This document shows positions 30,831-42,984 of a stretch of DNA of 64,000 bases, in pieces. The notes under the pieces are model-generated. The model searched no databases and was not told where the DNA came from. It saw only the letters and a list, made by a program, of their open reading frames with translations. The DNA lies in NCBI GenBank assembly GCA_948144175.1, contig CANXME010002127.1, positions 62,001-126,000 of the forward strand. Direction: 5' to 3'. This DNA is from Closterium sp. NIES-65 (taxonomy: Eukaryota > Streptophyta > Zygnematophyceae > Desmidiales > Closteriaceae). Position 1 is the stretch's first letter. Every line of letters begins with the position of its first letter. The position numbers and the translations under genes were made by a program.

Positions 30831-31145
30831 GCGCCGCCCGACTGCAGCAGCCGAGCCGCCCAACTGCAGCAGCTGAGCCGCCAACCTGCAGCAGCCGAAC
30901 CGCCGTACCGCTGAGCAGCAGTGCAGCCGAGCCGCCCTGCACCCGAGCCGCCCGGCAGCCGAGCCGCCCCGCCCGAGCCGCCCTACCGCCGAGCCGCCTG
31001 GGAGCCGAGCCGCCCGGGAGCCGAGTCGCTGAGTAGCCGAGCCGCCTTTCTACCGAGCCGCCCGACCTGCCCTGCCCGGTGAGCACTGTGCCGCTCTCAC
31101 TGCGTGCCCTTTCCCTACTGCTTGCACTGCTTCACTCTCGTCGTC

Positions 31146-34100
31146 ATGGCTACCCCTAGTGTCCTCGCTTTTGACGCTGAGGGTCGAGCCATCGACTTTG
31201 AGGTCTGGCTCGACGACCTGCAGCTGTTTTTACAGTGCGATAGGGCGGACGGTCTGTCTCTCTTTGACCTCACCTCTGGCGCCGTCCCTTCCCCTGCTGC
31301 TGATGCAGACGCCACTGTTCGCTCACAGTGGGCCACGCGCGATGCTGCTGCACGTCTTGCTGTGCGTCGCCACTTGCCTACCGCTGAGCGCGCGCACTTT
31401 AGCCAGTACAAGAGTGCCCAGACCTTGTACAACGCTGTAGTTGCGCGCTACTCCTCCCCTGCCACTGCTGCACTGAGCCGCCTCATGCTCCCCTTCCTCT
31501 TCCCTGACCTTGCCGCCTTTCCCACTGTCGCTGATCTCATCACGCACCTCCGCACTAGTGACACTCGCTACCGCGCTGCGCTTCCTGCTGACTTCTGCGC
31601 CAAGAACCCCCCCCCCCATGTACATCACTCTCTACTTCTTAGTCACTCGCCTCCCTGACTCCCTTCGTGTAGTCCGGGACCACTTCCTCGCAGTCTGTCC
31701 CACCACCCTCACAGTCGACAGCCTAGAGAAGGCCCTCCTTGCAGCAGAGAAGAGCATAGTCGCTGTAGGAGCCTCTCGAGGTGACCCCCGCGCCCCCATC
31801 TTTGAGGGGTGTTCTCCTTCCCCTCTCCTGCCCTCTGTCGCCTCTGCCGCTGCGGCCGACCTCGTTGGTCTTGAGTCGGTCGGTGCGGCGTCTGCCCCTA
31901 GCGGGAGACGCCGCTCTGGCAAGGGCAAGGGGGGCAAGGGAGCGGGTGGGGCCAGTGGGGGCGGTGGCGGTGGAGGTGGAGGCGGCGGAGGGAGTGGGGG
32001 TGGCGGTGGAGGTGGTAGCGGGGGTGGGGGTGCTAGTGGCAGCAGTGGAGGCGGGAGCGGCGGCGGCGGTGGCGGTGGTAGCGGAGGTGGCGGAGGTGGC
32101 GGCGGTGGAGGTGGAGGCGGAGGCGGTGGAGGCGGAGGCGGGGGTGGCGGAGGTGGAGGTGGTCGGAGTGGAGCTTCGCAGCGGAGCGGCACTGGTGGCG
32201 GTCAGCGCCAGCAGCAGCAGCAGCAGCGTTCTCGCGACGTCCCCACCCCTCAGCAGCTCCGTGAGTGGTACACGCAGCGTCAGCGCGGTGGGGGTTTTGG
32301 TCCCTGCACCTACGTTCTCCGCACTGGCGACCGCACTGGAGAGCAGTGTGGGGGTGCCCACTCCGCCCAGCGCTGCTTTGGCCGCCTGACGGACGCTTGG
32401 CGTCAGCAGTTCCCGGAGGCCGCGGAGATCCCCCGCTGGGGAGAGCTGTCTAGGGCTGGTGTAGCTATCTTTGATCTTGATTTTGATGCTATCCTTGCTT
32501 CCATGTATGCTGTGACCATAAGTGAGGAGGGTGACTGTTACCGGTGTTTCCCGCCCGACCCGGGCATTGGTACTGCTGCTCCAGGTGCCGGTGAGGCTTC
32601 TGCTCTAGGTGCCAGTGCGTCTGTGCTCTCAGGTGCTCGTGAGACTGCTCTCTCAGGTACTAGTGCGTCTGCGCTCTCAGGTACTGCGTCGGTTCGGCCT
32701 CCCACACCTTCACTCTTGACTCTGGAGCGTCTCGCTCTTTCTTTCGGGACCGCACCACACTTACGCCGCTTAGTCGGCCGGTTGCGGTTTCCCTGGCTGA
32801 CCCCTCTGGGGGTCCTGTCCTGTCTCGCTTCTCCACAGTCCTCCCGTGTCCGGCGGCTCCCTCTGGCACCCTGTCTGGTCTCTACCTCCCCTCGTTCTCT
32901 ACGAACTTGGTGAGTGGTGCTGACCTGCAGGATGCGGGAGTCCACCAGTTCACCCCTGCTAGTCAGCGAGTGACGCACTGCACGGAGGCTAGCACGGGTC
33001 GTCACCTCGCTACGTTTACACGTCAGCTAGGGTGGAGCCTGTACACACTGACCACTGCTTCTCCTCCAGGTGCTGAGTCTGGTAGAGTCCCTTCGTCTGG
33101 TCAGGTGTTTGCTGTAGCGTCCAGGTCTGGTCCTGAGTCTGCCCCCTGTTCGTGTCGCCGTCTGTTTCACGAGACCCTCCTCTGGCACCACCGCCTTGGC
33201 CACCCCTCTCTGCTTCGGCTCAGAGGCATGGCCTCCCGTCTTCTTGTGTCTAGTCTCCCCCGGTCTCTACCTCCCCTTCCTCAGGGCCCTGGCCCTGCCT
33301 GTGTCCCCTGTGTCGAGGGGCGCCAGCGTGCTGCCCCTCACTCCTCCCAGTTTCCTCCGACAGAGGCTCCGTTGCAGACGCTTCACATGGACGTGTGGGG
33401 CCCTGCCCGCGTCCGTGGACTCGGTCACGAGCGCTACTTCCTGCTGGTGGTTGACGACTACTCGCGTTACACCACAGTCTTCCCCTTGCGCAGCAAGGGT
33501 GATGTCACTGAGGTGCTGATCGACTGGATCCGCGCAGCTCGTCTCCAGCTCAGGCAGAGCTTTGGCTCGGACTTTCCTGTGTTGCGTCTGCACTCGGACA
33601 GAGGCGGAGAGTTCTCCTCTGGCCTTCTGCGTGCCTACTGTCGTGCGCGAGGCATCCGCCAGACCTTCACGCTTCCGGACTCCCCGCAGCAAAATGGGAT
33701 TGCAGAGCGCCGCATTGGCATGGTCATGGACGTCGCTCGTACGTCCATGATGCATGCGGCTGCCCCCCATTTTCTGTGGCCGTTTGCGGTCAGGTACGCG
33801 TCGCATCAGATCAACCTACACCCCAGGGTCTCCAGGCCGGAGACCTCCCCAGCCTTACTGTGGACGGGGAAGGTTGGCGATGCGTCGGCATTCCGGGTCT
33901 GGGGATCTCGGGCGTTTGTCCGCGACTTGTCTGCGGACAAGCTGTCCCCTCGCGCTGCTCCCTGCGTCTTCCTGGGGTTCCCCCCCGACGCCCCTGGGTG
34001 GCAGTTCTACCACCCCACCTCTCGACGTGTTCTGTCCTCCCAGGACGTCACGTTCGACGAGTCGGTACCCTACTACCGCCTCTTCCCCTACCGCACTCCG

Positions 34101-37058
34101 TCCCTCCCCCCGCCCCCGCTCTTCTTGGTACCAGGTCCCCCCCCGGTAGACCCCCTCCCCCCTCAGGGTCCTGCCCCCTTCAGGTGTGTCCCAGGTAGAC
34201 GCGGTCGAGCCTGTCGAGGTCACTGGTGACTCTGGTGCTGCTGCGGGAGCTGAGCCTGGGGGTGCTGAGACTGGAGGTGCTACGCCTGAGGGTGCTGAGC
34301 CTGGGGGTGCGAAGTCTGGAGGTGCTGAGCCTGGGGGTGCTGTGCCTGGTGGTGCTGAGCCTGGGGGTGCTGAGCCCGGGGGTGCTGAGCCTGGGGGTGC
34401 TGAGCCTGGGGGTGCTGAGCCTGGGGGTGCTGAGACTGGGGGTGCTCCGCCTGGAGGTGCTTCGTCTCGCCGAGAGCCACTCTCCCCTCAGGAGCTACGT
34501 GAGTGGTTTGCCAGGCGCTGGAGGCGTGCTGCTGGTGCTAGAGGTTCTTCGGCTGCAGAGGGTACTGCTGCCGAGCGTCCCGGCGGTGCTCGTACTGTGG
34601 GTGCTGGAGCTGCTGGGTCTGAGGGTTCTCCTGGAGCTGGTGCTGCTGAGGGTGTTGACGCTGAGACTGCCGCTGGAGGTCCGCCTGGCGGTGCTCCTGG
34701 TGGTGCTGCTGGAGGTTCTGGAGCTACTGGAGGTGCTGCTGGAGCAGGTACTCCTGCTGGGGGTACTGGTGCTGTCCCTGCTGTTTCTGGCGTCGCCGCG
34801 CGGCCCTGGCCGTACTTCGTTCCGCTCCTGCAGCAGGTTCTTGGTCTTACACCTTCTCCTGGTCCTCCTCCTCCTCCCTTAGAGGGTCCACAGCCTGTCT
34901 CGTCACAGTCTTAGCTACAGCCTGCCTCACCTTTGCCTGCTCCTTCTCCCTACGCTGGTCCGACTGGAGGTCTTACTGAGCCTGCGTCTCGTCCTGCGTT
35001 GCCTGTTCGTACTACGCGCGCTAGTGGTCGCGGTTCGCGTCAGCGTCCTCCTCCTGTCCCTGGCACGCACCGGATGTCTCTGCGTCCGTCTACTGCTCCT
35101 CTGCGTGCCCCTTTGCCTTCTCCTCCTGCTTCCTCTCTTCCTACTCTTGCCGACCCGGAGTCGGACTCTCTTCGTGCTGCCAGTCCTACTGTCACGCGTC
35201 TCCTTGCCACTGCTGTCAGTGACCCTTCTTTCGAGTCTTCTGCTGCGTCTGCCCTTGTCACTGAGCTCGTCGACTTTGCTGCGCGCTGTCGTCTAGACTA
35301 CGCTGCTAGTCTTGTCGCTGAGTCTGAGTCTGCCTGTCCTCCGTCCGTCGGGGGTGAGTGTGCCCTTGGCACGGACGTCCTTGAGGACAGGCAGGAGGAG
35401 TTCCAGTGTCTGGCCGCCGCTTCACCTCATCTCGCGTCTGTACTGCTAGCCCCTGAGGGAGACCCGGATGCACTAGACATCCCGACTCCGCGCTCTTACG
35501 CGGAGGCGATAGAGGGTCCCTACTCCTCTCAGTGGCAGGCAGCTATGGATGCAGAGATGGCTTCCTGGAAGTCCACAGGCACCTACGTCGACGCTGTTCC
35601 CCCTCTTGGGGCGAACATCGTCAGTGGCATGTGGATTTTCAGGGTGAAGCGGCCGCCGGGTTCTCCGCCTGTCTTCAAGGCGCGTTACGTGGCTCGTGGC
35701 TTCAGTCAGCGGCAGGGGGTTGACTACTTTCAGACCTTCTACCCCACCCCGAAGATGACCAATCTTCGGGTACTGCTGCACGTTGCTGCTCACCGTGACT
35801 ACGAGCTGCACTCTCTCGACTTCAGCACAGCTTTCTTGCAGGGCAGCCTGCACGAGGAGATCTGGCTGCGTCGCCCACCTGGCTTCACTGGGTCTTTCCC
35901 TCCTGGTACCCAGTGGAGTCTCCGGCGTCCACTCTACGGTCTCCGCCAGGCGCCACGTGAGTGGCACAACACACTGAGGACTACGCTGGCGGCACTTGGG
36001 TTTGCTCCTTCTACTGCCGACCCGTCGCTGTTTCTGCGCACCGACACCTCTCTGCCGCCGTTCTACATCCCCGTGTACGTCGACGACTTGGTCTTTGCCA
36101 CAGCTGACACTGCTGGACTCGCCTATGTGAAGTCCGAGCTGCAGAAGAGACACACATGCACTGACGTGGGTGAACTGCGCAGCTACCTTGGCTTGCAGAT
36201 CACCCGAGACAGAGCACGCCGCACCATTACCCTGACTCAGTCACACATGGTGCAGCAGGTCCTTCAGCGCTTCGGCTTCACGTACTCCTTGCCTCAGGCC
36301 ACTCCTCTGCCTACTCGCCACTCGCGCCAGCTCTGCCTTCGGATGAGTCCGTAGAGTCGAGTGGCCCGTATGCAGAGCTTGTTGGCTGCCTCATGTACCT
36401 GATGACCTGCACACGACCTGACCTTGCATACCCTCTTAGCATTCTTGCACGCTATGTTGCTCCTGGGAGACACCGACCAGAGCACATGGCTGCAGCGAAG
36501 AGGGTGTTGCGCTACTTGTGCAGTACGTCGGGCATGGGGCTAGTGCTTGGAGGGCGCAGTCCAGTGGTCCTCACTGGGCACGCGGACGCTTCTTGGGCTG
36601 ACGACCAGGCTACGCAGCGGTCGTCACAGGGTTACACCTTCAGCCTTGGTTCCGGCTCTGTTTCGTGGCGGGCTACCCGCTCGTCTTCTGTTCTCGGCTC
36701 CAGTTGTGAGGCTGAGATCTACGCCGGGGCTATGGCTGCACAGGAGTTACGCTGGCTCACCTACCTGTTGACCGACCTTGGGGAGCCGCCTCGTTCTCCT
36801 CCAGTCCTGTACGTAGACAACAAGGCCATGCTGGCCTTGTGTCGAGAGCAGCGACTGGAGCACAGGACAAAGCACATTGCTCTCCGCTACTTTCTTGCTC
36901 GTGAGCTACAGCAGCGTGGACAGTTGCGACTTGCGTACGTGGCCTCTGAGGCCAACACTGCTGATGTCTTCACCAAGGCACTTGCGCCTTGTGATCATCA
37001 GCGTTGCTGCACGCAGTTGGGTCTTGTGCCTGTCTTGCCTCACTTGCTCACTTCTTGA
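31146..37058 (+). pseudogene. E7 Gag-PR-INT-RT-RH polyprotein
   Basis: Gag start at 31146 (MATPSVLAFDAEG), matching E3; an upstream in-frame ATG (31104) is not conserved. All domains are present: Gag, Gly-rich stretch, QLREWY motif and CX13C motif (about 32260-32370), protease (about 32715), integrase (33180-34100), Glu/Pro/Gly linker (34200-34790), RT with YVDD (about 36076) and RNase H to TGA 37056. Five lesions: an 11-nt C-run at 31607-31617 (10 in E3), one base lost near 32692, one base gained near 34175, CAG>TAG at 34912, one base lost near 36326. Four of the five are single-base indels, so assembly error at homopolymers should be excluded for the C-runs. Confidence 0.93.
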
Positions 37059-37270
37059 CCTTGCTTGTACCTCGACCTATATATACTCTTGCTCTTGCTT
37101 GCTTGACTCTTGTATATCTCTATATATGGTCTTGCATGTGAACTGGCCTTGTGGCCCTTGAACTTGTGCTCGGAATGTGTGGTGACTTTGTGATCCACCC
37201 TGAGCTTTGCTTTGTTTTGCTTGACTGGTCTTGTGACCCCTTGTTCTCCCCCACTTTGCCTATGGGGGTG

Positions 37271-37402
37271 TGTCAGAATATTATAGCTTACTTATTTGTG
37301 TAGGCTATAGTGGGGTATCCCAAAGGGGGTACAACCCAACTAGAGTTTCCTATTTGTACTCACTTCATTCATAGTCATTTCATTCTCGTTCTAACTTTCT
37401 CA
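37271..37402 (+). repeat. 3' LTR of E7
   Basis: Differs from the 5' LTR at one base (CCCAAAGGGG against CCCATAGGGG). Preceded by the PPT hairpin (37245-37270). Confidence 0.95.
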
Positions 37403-37407
37403 GTGAC

Positions 37408-40400
37408 CAGTGAGGACAACGTGGCCCCGTCCTCCAAGCACGAGCCCCATGCCTGATGTACTGCACAAGTAGCGTAGTACCCTCTTCGTAGCATCCATGT
37501 GCACCTTTCGATGCCGACCAGGAGCCACGTAGCGAGCTAGAAGACCAAGAGGGTACGCTAGGTCAGGACGAGTGCAAGTCATCAAGTACATGAGGCAGCC
37601 AACTAGCTCTAGGTAAGGACCACTCGGCTCTACGGACTCGTCCGAAGGTGGAGCTGAGAGCGAGTGACCTGTAGCCAGAGGAGTGGCCTGTGCCGAGGAC
37701 CAGGTGAAGCCGAAGCGCTAAAGGACCTGCAGCACCATGTGCGACTAAGTCAGTGTGATGGTGCAGCGTGCTCTGTCCCGGGTGATCTGAAAGCCAAGGT
37801 AACTACGCAGCTCACCCAGGTCTGTGCACATGTGTCTCTTCTGCTGCTCCGACTTCACCAGGGCCAGAGCCTCAGTGTCAGCAGTGGCTAAGACCAAGTC
37901 GTCGACATACACGAGGATGTAGAACGGTGGCAGTGAAGTGTCGGTGCGCAGAAACAGCGACGGGTCAGCAGTGGAAGGAGCAAACCCAAGAGCCGCAAGT
38001 GTCGTCCTCAGTGTGTCGTGCTACTCACGTGGCGCGTGATGGAGACCGTAGACTCAGCAACAAAGGCAGACGCAGCAGCAGACTCAAACGACGGGTCAGT
38101 GACAACAGTGGCTAGCAGATGCGTGACAGTAGGGTGAGCAGCACGGGTGCGGTCAGACTCAGGCTGAGGAAGAGTAGGTAGAGAAGACGCAGGAGGGGAC
38201 GGCAGAGGAACACGCTGCGGAGGAGAGGAAGGACGATGAACTACGAGGTGGGTGCCGGGGACAACCGGCTGACACGAACGAGGAACACGACGACCGGAAA
38301 GACCAGAACGGACAGGCAAGACAGGACGCGACGAAGGCTCACGACGCTCAGTAAAACCCCTTGACTGCTCAGTGTAAGGAGAAGGAGGAGGTAGCGGTGA
38401 GCCAGGCTGTAACGGAAGACCAGTAGACGAAGGGAGACTAAGAACCTGGCGAAGTACAGAGTCAGACGGTGGCTGAGACCACGGAGATAGTGGAGCAAAG
38501 AACACGCGCGGCTATGCAGCGTCACCAGCACCAGCAGCTCCAGCACCCCCAGTAGCTCCAGCACCTCCAGCTGCTCCAGAACCCTCAGCGCCAGCTCGTC
38601 CAGGACCAGCTCCACCACCAGCAGCACCCCCAGAACCGGCACCTCCAATCCCAGTGTCTCCAGTCTTAGTGTCTCTAGTAGCAGCACCTCCGGGACCAGC
38701 ACCACTCCCAGCTCTAGTGACGCCAGCAGAGGTACCTCCAGCGGTAGAGCCCCGAGCTCGAGAAGCGCGACCCTGACGGCGACCGTACCAGTCGTGCAGC
38801 TGCTGTGAGGTGAGAGGCACACGCGGACGAACGCGGCTACTCCAAGGAGACCGCGCAACAGCAGACTCAGAACCCTCAGCGCCAGCACCCGCAGCAGCTG
38901 CAGAACCTCCAGCGCCAGCACCCGCAGCAGCTCCAGAACCTCCAGCGCCAGCACCCGCAGTAGCTCCACAACCTCCAGTGCCAGCACCCGCAGCAGCTCC
39001 AGAACCTCCAACTCAAGTGCCACCATCGCCAGCACCCTGAGCAGCTCCTGAACCTCCAGCAGAAACAACTCGAGTAGCAGAGTCACCAGCTCCAGCGCCT
39101 CCCGCAGCAGAGCCCCTAGCTCTAGTAGTGCGACCCTGACGGCCAGCGTACCACTCACGTAGCTGCTGTGGGGAGAGAGGGAGTCGATGACGAGAGTGGA
39201 GCGGCGAGGTACCAGTAGAGCGACTACGAAGACGGCCGCCCCAGGGAGACTGCTCACCAGACGCCTCAGCGCCCTTAGGTGCAGCAACCCCAGACTCAGT
39301 ACCCCCAGGCTCAGCACCTCCAGTCTCCGCACCCCCAGGCTCCGCACCTCCAGGCTCCGCACCCCCAGGCTCCGCACCCCCGGGCTCAACATCCCAAGAA
39401 GCAATACCCCGAGCAGGACCACCCTCAGCAGGACCTGAGTCACCAGTGACCTCAACCGGCGCAGTCAAGGGAGGAGGGTCTACTTGAGACACACCTGAAG
39501 GAGCAGGACCGGGAGTGGGGAGGGGGTCTACCTGGGGAGCACCTGGAGCAAGGAAGAGCGGCGGTGGGGGGAGAGGGGCAGTGCGGTAAGGGAAGAGACG
39601 GTAGAAGCGAACCGACTCGTCGAACGTGACAACCTGAGAGGGGAAGACATGGCATGATGTGGGGTGGTAAAACTGCCAACGAGGCGCGTCACGGACAAAG
39701 CCAAGGAAGACACAGGGAACAGCGCGGACAGAGAGCTTGTCCGCGGTGGAATCGCGGACCAAGGCACGAGCACCCCAGACCCGGAAACGCGACGCATTGC
39801 CGACCTTCCCCGTCCACAACAGTGTGGGCGAGGTCTCCGGCAAGGAGATACGGGGCCAGAGGTTGAGGTGATGCGCAGAGTAGCGGACCGCAAACGGCCA
39901 CAAAAAATGGGGGGCAGCCGCATGGACCATGGAGGTACGAGCGACCTCCATGAGCAAGCCAATGCGGCGCTCAGCAACCCCATTCTGCTGCGGAGAGGCC
40001 GGAAGCGTGAACGTTTGGAGGATGCCGTGCTCCGCACAGAAGGCTGCCAAGAGGTCTGAGGAGAACTCACCACCCCTGTCAGAGTGCAGATGGAGGATGG
40101 GAAACTTTGGCCCGAACCGCTCGCGGAGCTGGAGACGAGCAGCGCGGATCCAAGGGATCAAAACATCAGGGACCTCACCCTTGGTGCGCAAGGGGAAGAC
40201 CGTGGTGTAACGCGTTTAGTTGTCGACGACCAGCAGGAAGTATCGCTCGTGGCCCTGTCGACGGACGCGGGCTGGGTCCCACACGTCCAGGTGGAGAGTC
40301 TGCAGGGGAGCCTCTGTGGGAGGGAACGAGGAGGAGTGAGGAGCGGCGCGCTGCCGCCCCTCGACATAGGGAAGACAGGGAGGAGCAGGCGAGGCTGGGA

Positions 40401-41570
40401 GGGGAGGGAGAACCCTGGGAAGACCAGAGACAAGGACACGGCAGTGCATGCTGCGAAGGCGCTGCATTGAGAGGTGACCAAGGCGATGGTGCCAAAGGAG
40501 GGTCTGGTGCGACAAGGCGCGATACGAGAAGAGAGCCGACAACTGACCTGACACAGACGCAGACGCAGCTACCTGAGGGGACTCAGTGGTCAGTGTGTAC
40601 AGGCCCGACCCTGGCTGCCGAGTGAAGGTAGCCACGTGACGACCCGTCTGAGCACACGTGCACTGTGTTACACGCTCGTAGGCAGGGGTGAACTGGTGAA
40701 CACCCGCGTCCTGGAGCGCAGAACCCGCCACCAAGATCGTAGAGAACGAGGGGAGGTAAAGACCCGACAGTGTGCCAGACGGGACAGCAGGACAAGGGAG
40801 GAGAGTGGAGAAGGTCGTACGGACTGGACCCCCAGAGGGGTCTGCCAGGGAGACTGGAACCAGCCGACTGAGCGGCGTGAGGGTGGTGCTGTCGCGAAAG
40901 AAGGAGCGAGAGGCATCGGAGTCAAGTGTGAAGGTGTACAAGGCCTCAGCAGGCGCAGTACCAGAGAGAGCAGACTCACCAGTACTTAGAGCAGCAGCCT
41001 CACCAGCACCTAGAGCAGGAGACGCACTAGCACCTAGAGCAGTAGCCTCACCAGCACCTAGAGCAGCAGGCTCTATACCTGGGTCAGATGGTACGCACAG
41101 GTAACAGGCACGGTCGGCACTAGTAGGCAATGCATACATGGCAGTGAGAATAGCATCAACCAAAGAGCAAAGATATCTACCCTCTGTCCAAGCAGCTCCA
41201 ACCAGGCGGGGAGCTCAGCCTCGTTGCCAAACTCGGTACGCCGGGCGTCGCTCAGACGAGCGAAGCAGCGGGACTGTGTGTGACTAAGCGTCCCGCAAAC
41301 GTGACGAGTCCGATCACCCGTGCGAATTACGTACGGGCAGCGAACGGTACCCAAAGACCCTCTACTCTGAGCGTACCACTCGTGAAGCTGCCGGGACGTA
41401 AGTGTTTCTCGCGAACGCCGCTGCAGCTGCGGCTGGCCACTGCCAGACGCTCCCAACGGACCAGCTCCAGGGCTACAGCCACGACGGCTACCGCCACAAA
41501 CCCAACTACCGTACCACTCACGAAGCTGCTCGGGCGTGAGAGACTCGCGCGGACGGCGCTGGAGCTGCAT
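37408..41570 (-). pseudogene. D Gag-PR-INT-RT polyprotein remnant
   Basis: Starts at ATG 41570 with two QLREWY-type modules (LTPEQLREWYG, LTSRQLHEWYA) and the CX13CX4HX4C motif (about 41340-41270); the copia Gag N-terminal domain seen in E3/E7 is absent. A frameshift near 41165 follows. The protease motif is LDSDAS, not LDSGAS (codon at 40915-40917). Integrase spans about 40500-39700, with TAC>TAA at 40216. The linker has two more modules (about 39190-39140 and 38820-38780) and stops at 39013 and 38512. A deletion of about 700 bp (junction near 38052) removes most of RT, but YVDD survives near 37900. RNase H starts before the E7 insertion. Confidence 0.88.
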
Positions 41571-41639
41571 CGCAGCAGTAGCAGCAGCAGCAGCCTAGCA
41601 GTAGTAACAAAAGTAGCGGCAACAGTAGCAGTAGCAGCG

Positions 41640-41658
41640 CGGGCAGGCAGGCAAGGCA

Positions 41659-41690
<32 letters not shown>

Positions 41691-42180
41691 ACCGCCAGGC
41701 AGGCAGGCCGTGCGCTAACATTGCAAGTGCTCACCAGTGGCGGGAAGAGCAGGCGCTCGCCGGGCGAGCAAGGCCGGCGCTCGGCGGGCGGCTGCACGGG
41801 GTCCAGGGGCGGCTGCACGGAGTCCAGGGGCGGCTGTTCTGGGTCCAGGGGCGGCTGCTGCAGGGGCCAGGGGCGGCTGCTCAGGGTCCAGGAGCGGCTG
41901 CACCAGGGGCGGCTGCTGTAGGAGCCAGGGGCGGCTGCTCTGGGTCTAGGGGCGGCTGCTCGAGGGTCTAGGGGCGGCTGCACCAGAGGCGGCTGCTTCA
42001 GGGGCCAGGGGCGGTTGCTCTTGGTCTAGGGGCGGCTGATCTTGGTCTAGGGGCGACTGCTCAGGGGTCGAGGGGCGGCTGCACCAAGGGCGGCTGCTGC
42101 AGGGGCCAGGGGCGGCTGCTCTGGGTCCAGGGGCAGCTGCTCGAGGGTCCAAGGGTGGCTGCACCAGGGGCGGCTGCTGT
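41640..42180 (-). repeat. leader repeats of D
   Basis: A GCAGGCAG run (41640-41715), then GGGGCGGCTGCT[CG] ... CCAGG units of 15-30 bp to 42180. The leader continues to a poly-A (+ strand) run at 42546-42555, next to the primer-binding site. No gene supported. Confidence 0.75.
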
Positions 42181-42615
42181 AGGAGCCAGGGGCGGCGTTG
42201 TGGCATGGCGGGGCCGCAACAGCGGGCAGAGCTCGGCACGAGGGCCGTATGGGTGCACGAGGGCGGGGCCGAGCCGCGCGCTGCCAAAAAGGGGCGGCGC
42301 GTCGGGCAGGGAAGGGCGGCTCGCGGGCCCTACAAGTGCGCGACAGGCCAGGCGAGGTCGCGCGCTGCCAGCAGGGCAGCGCGAATGGCTCCCGTGGGCG
42401 GTGCGAAGGCCCTAAGGCGACGCGACGGGCGGGGCCGGGCCCTAGGGCGGCGTGACAAGAAAAACGAAGAAAAAATAAACGCGCGTCGCGCAGCCAGCAG
42501 GGCGGCGCGACGGGTGGGGCAGCTCGACAGGCAAGGGAAACCCTAAAAAAAAAAGAGAGGTAACGGTGGACCCACTAGGAAATTAGGTCCTAAGACCTAA
42601 GTGCTCTTAATACCA

Positions 42616-42738
42616 TGTTAGAGATGATTCAACTATCAAGAAGTTTTGGTACAAAAGTGAAACCTAAGGGGTTGTACCCCACAGTAAGTACCCCACTAAA
42701 GCCTACCTAAACTATAACATATAAACATATGTTTGACA
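42616..42738 (-). repeat. 5' LTR of D
   Basis: 123 bp, TGTCAAACATATG...TCTCTAACA on the - strand; directly followed by TGGTATTAAGAGC. Confidence 0.85.
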
Positions 42739-42906
42739 AGGATCACCCCAAGATGGTTCCCACACATTTAATTGGTGGTGGTGGGCCCTTGACCTCAATT
42801 CAGAGTGAATGTAAGATGATTGAGATGATTGAAACATGCAGCTACAGGGATATAAATAAGAGTACAACGTGGAATACCAAGCGACCTAGCTTCCCATGTA
42901 CTCTAA
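42739..42906 (-). repeat. probable K 3' LTR, distal piece
   Basis: Unique-looking sequence between D and G. It ends in TCTAA, the duplicated target of G, so it was contiguous with 47243 onward before G inserted. Because 47486-47243 is the start of the K 3' LTR (see 47248), this piece is most simply its continuation. No CA end is identifiable. Confidence 0.5.
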
Positions 42907-42984
42907 TATCAGAAATACTAGCGTAACCTAGGCTTAGGTGAAACCCTAGCCTAGATGATGGTCGAGAGTAACGAGAGGTAAGTT

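Larger units (their letters stand above)
29865..37402 (+). mobile_element. E7: young full-length copia inside D
   Basis: 7,538 bp; LTRs 29865-29996 and 37271-37402 (132 bp) with one visible mismatch; perfect duplication GTGAC (29860-29864, 37403-37407). PBS TGGTATCGAGCAGG at 29997, then a poly-T run and a perfect 20-nt dyad at 30065-30084. A tandem-repeat leader, the polyprotein remnant, the 3' UTR and the PPT hairpin follow. Same family as E3. It lands in the RNase H of D in opposite orientation. Confidence 0.96.
27002..42738 (-). mobile_element. D: - strand copia split by later insertions
   Basis: 5' LTR at 42616-42738, primer-binding site TGGTATTAAGAGC (complement of 42603-42615), GC-rich leader, polyprotein remnants and 3' LTR at 27002-27121. 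It is interrupted by E7 (29865-37402), by hAT-3 (27457-29343, carrying TRIM-1) and by a solo LTR (29443-29583). Coding sequence resumes exactly after each insert once the target duplications are removed, which proves the nesting. The LTRs differ at several bases plus a 3-bp gap, and the outer flanks (GTAGT, AGGAT) do not match, so the element is older or its ends were rearranged. Confidence 0.88.
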
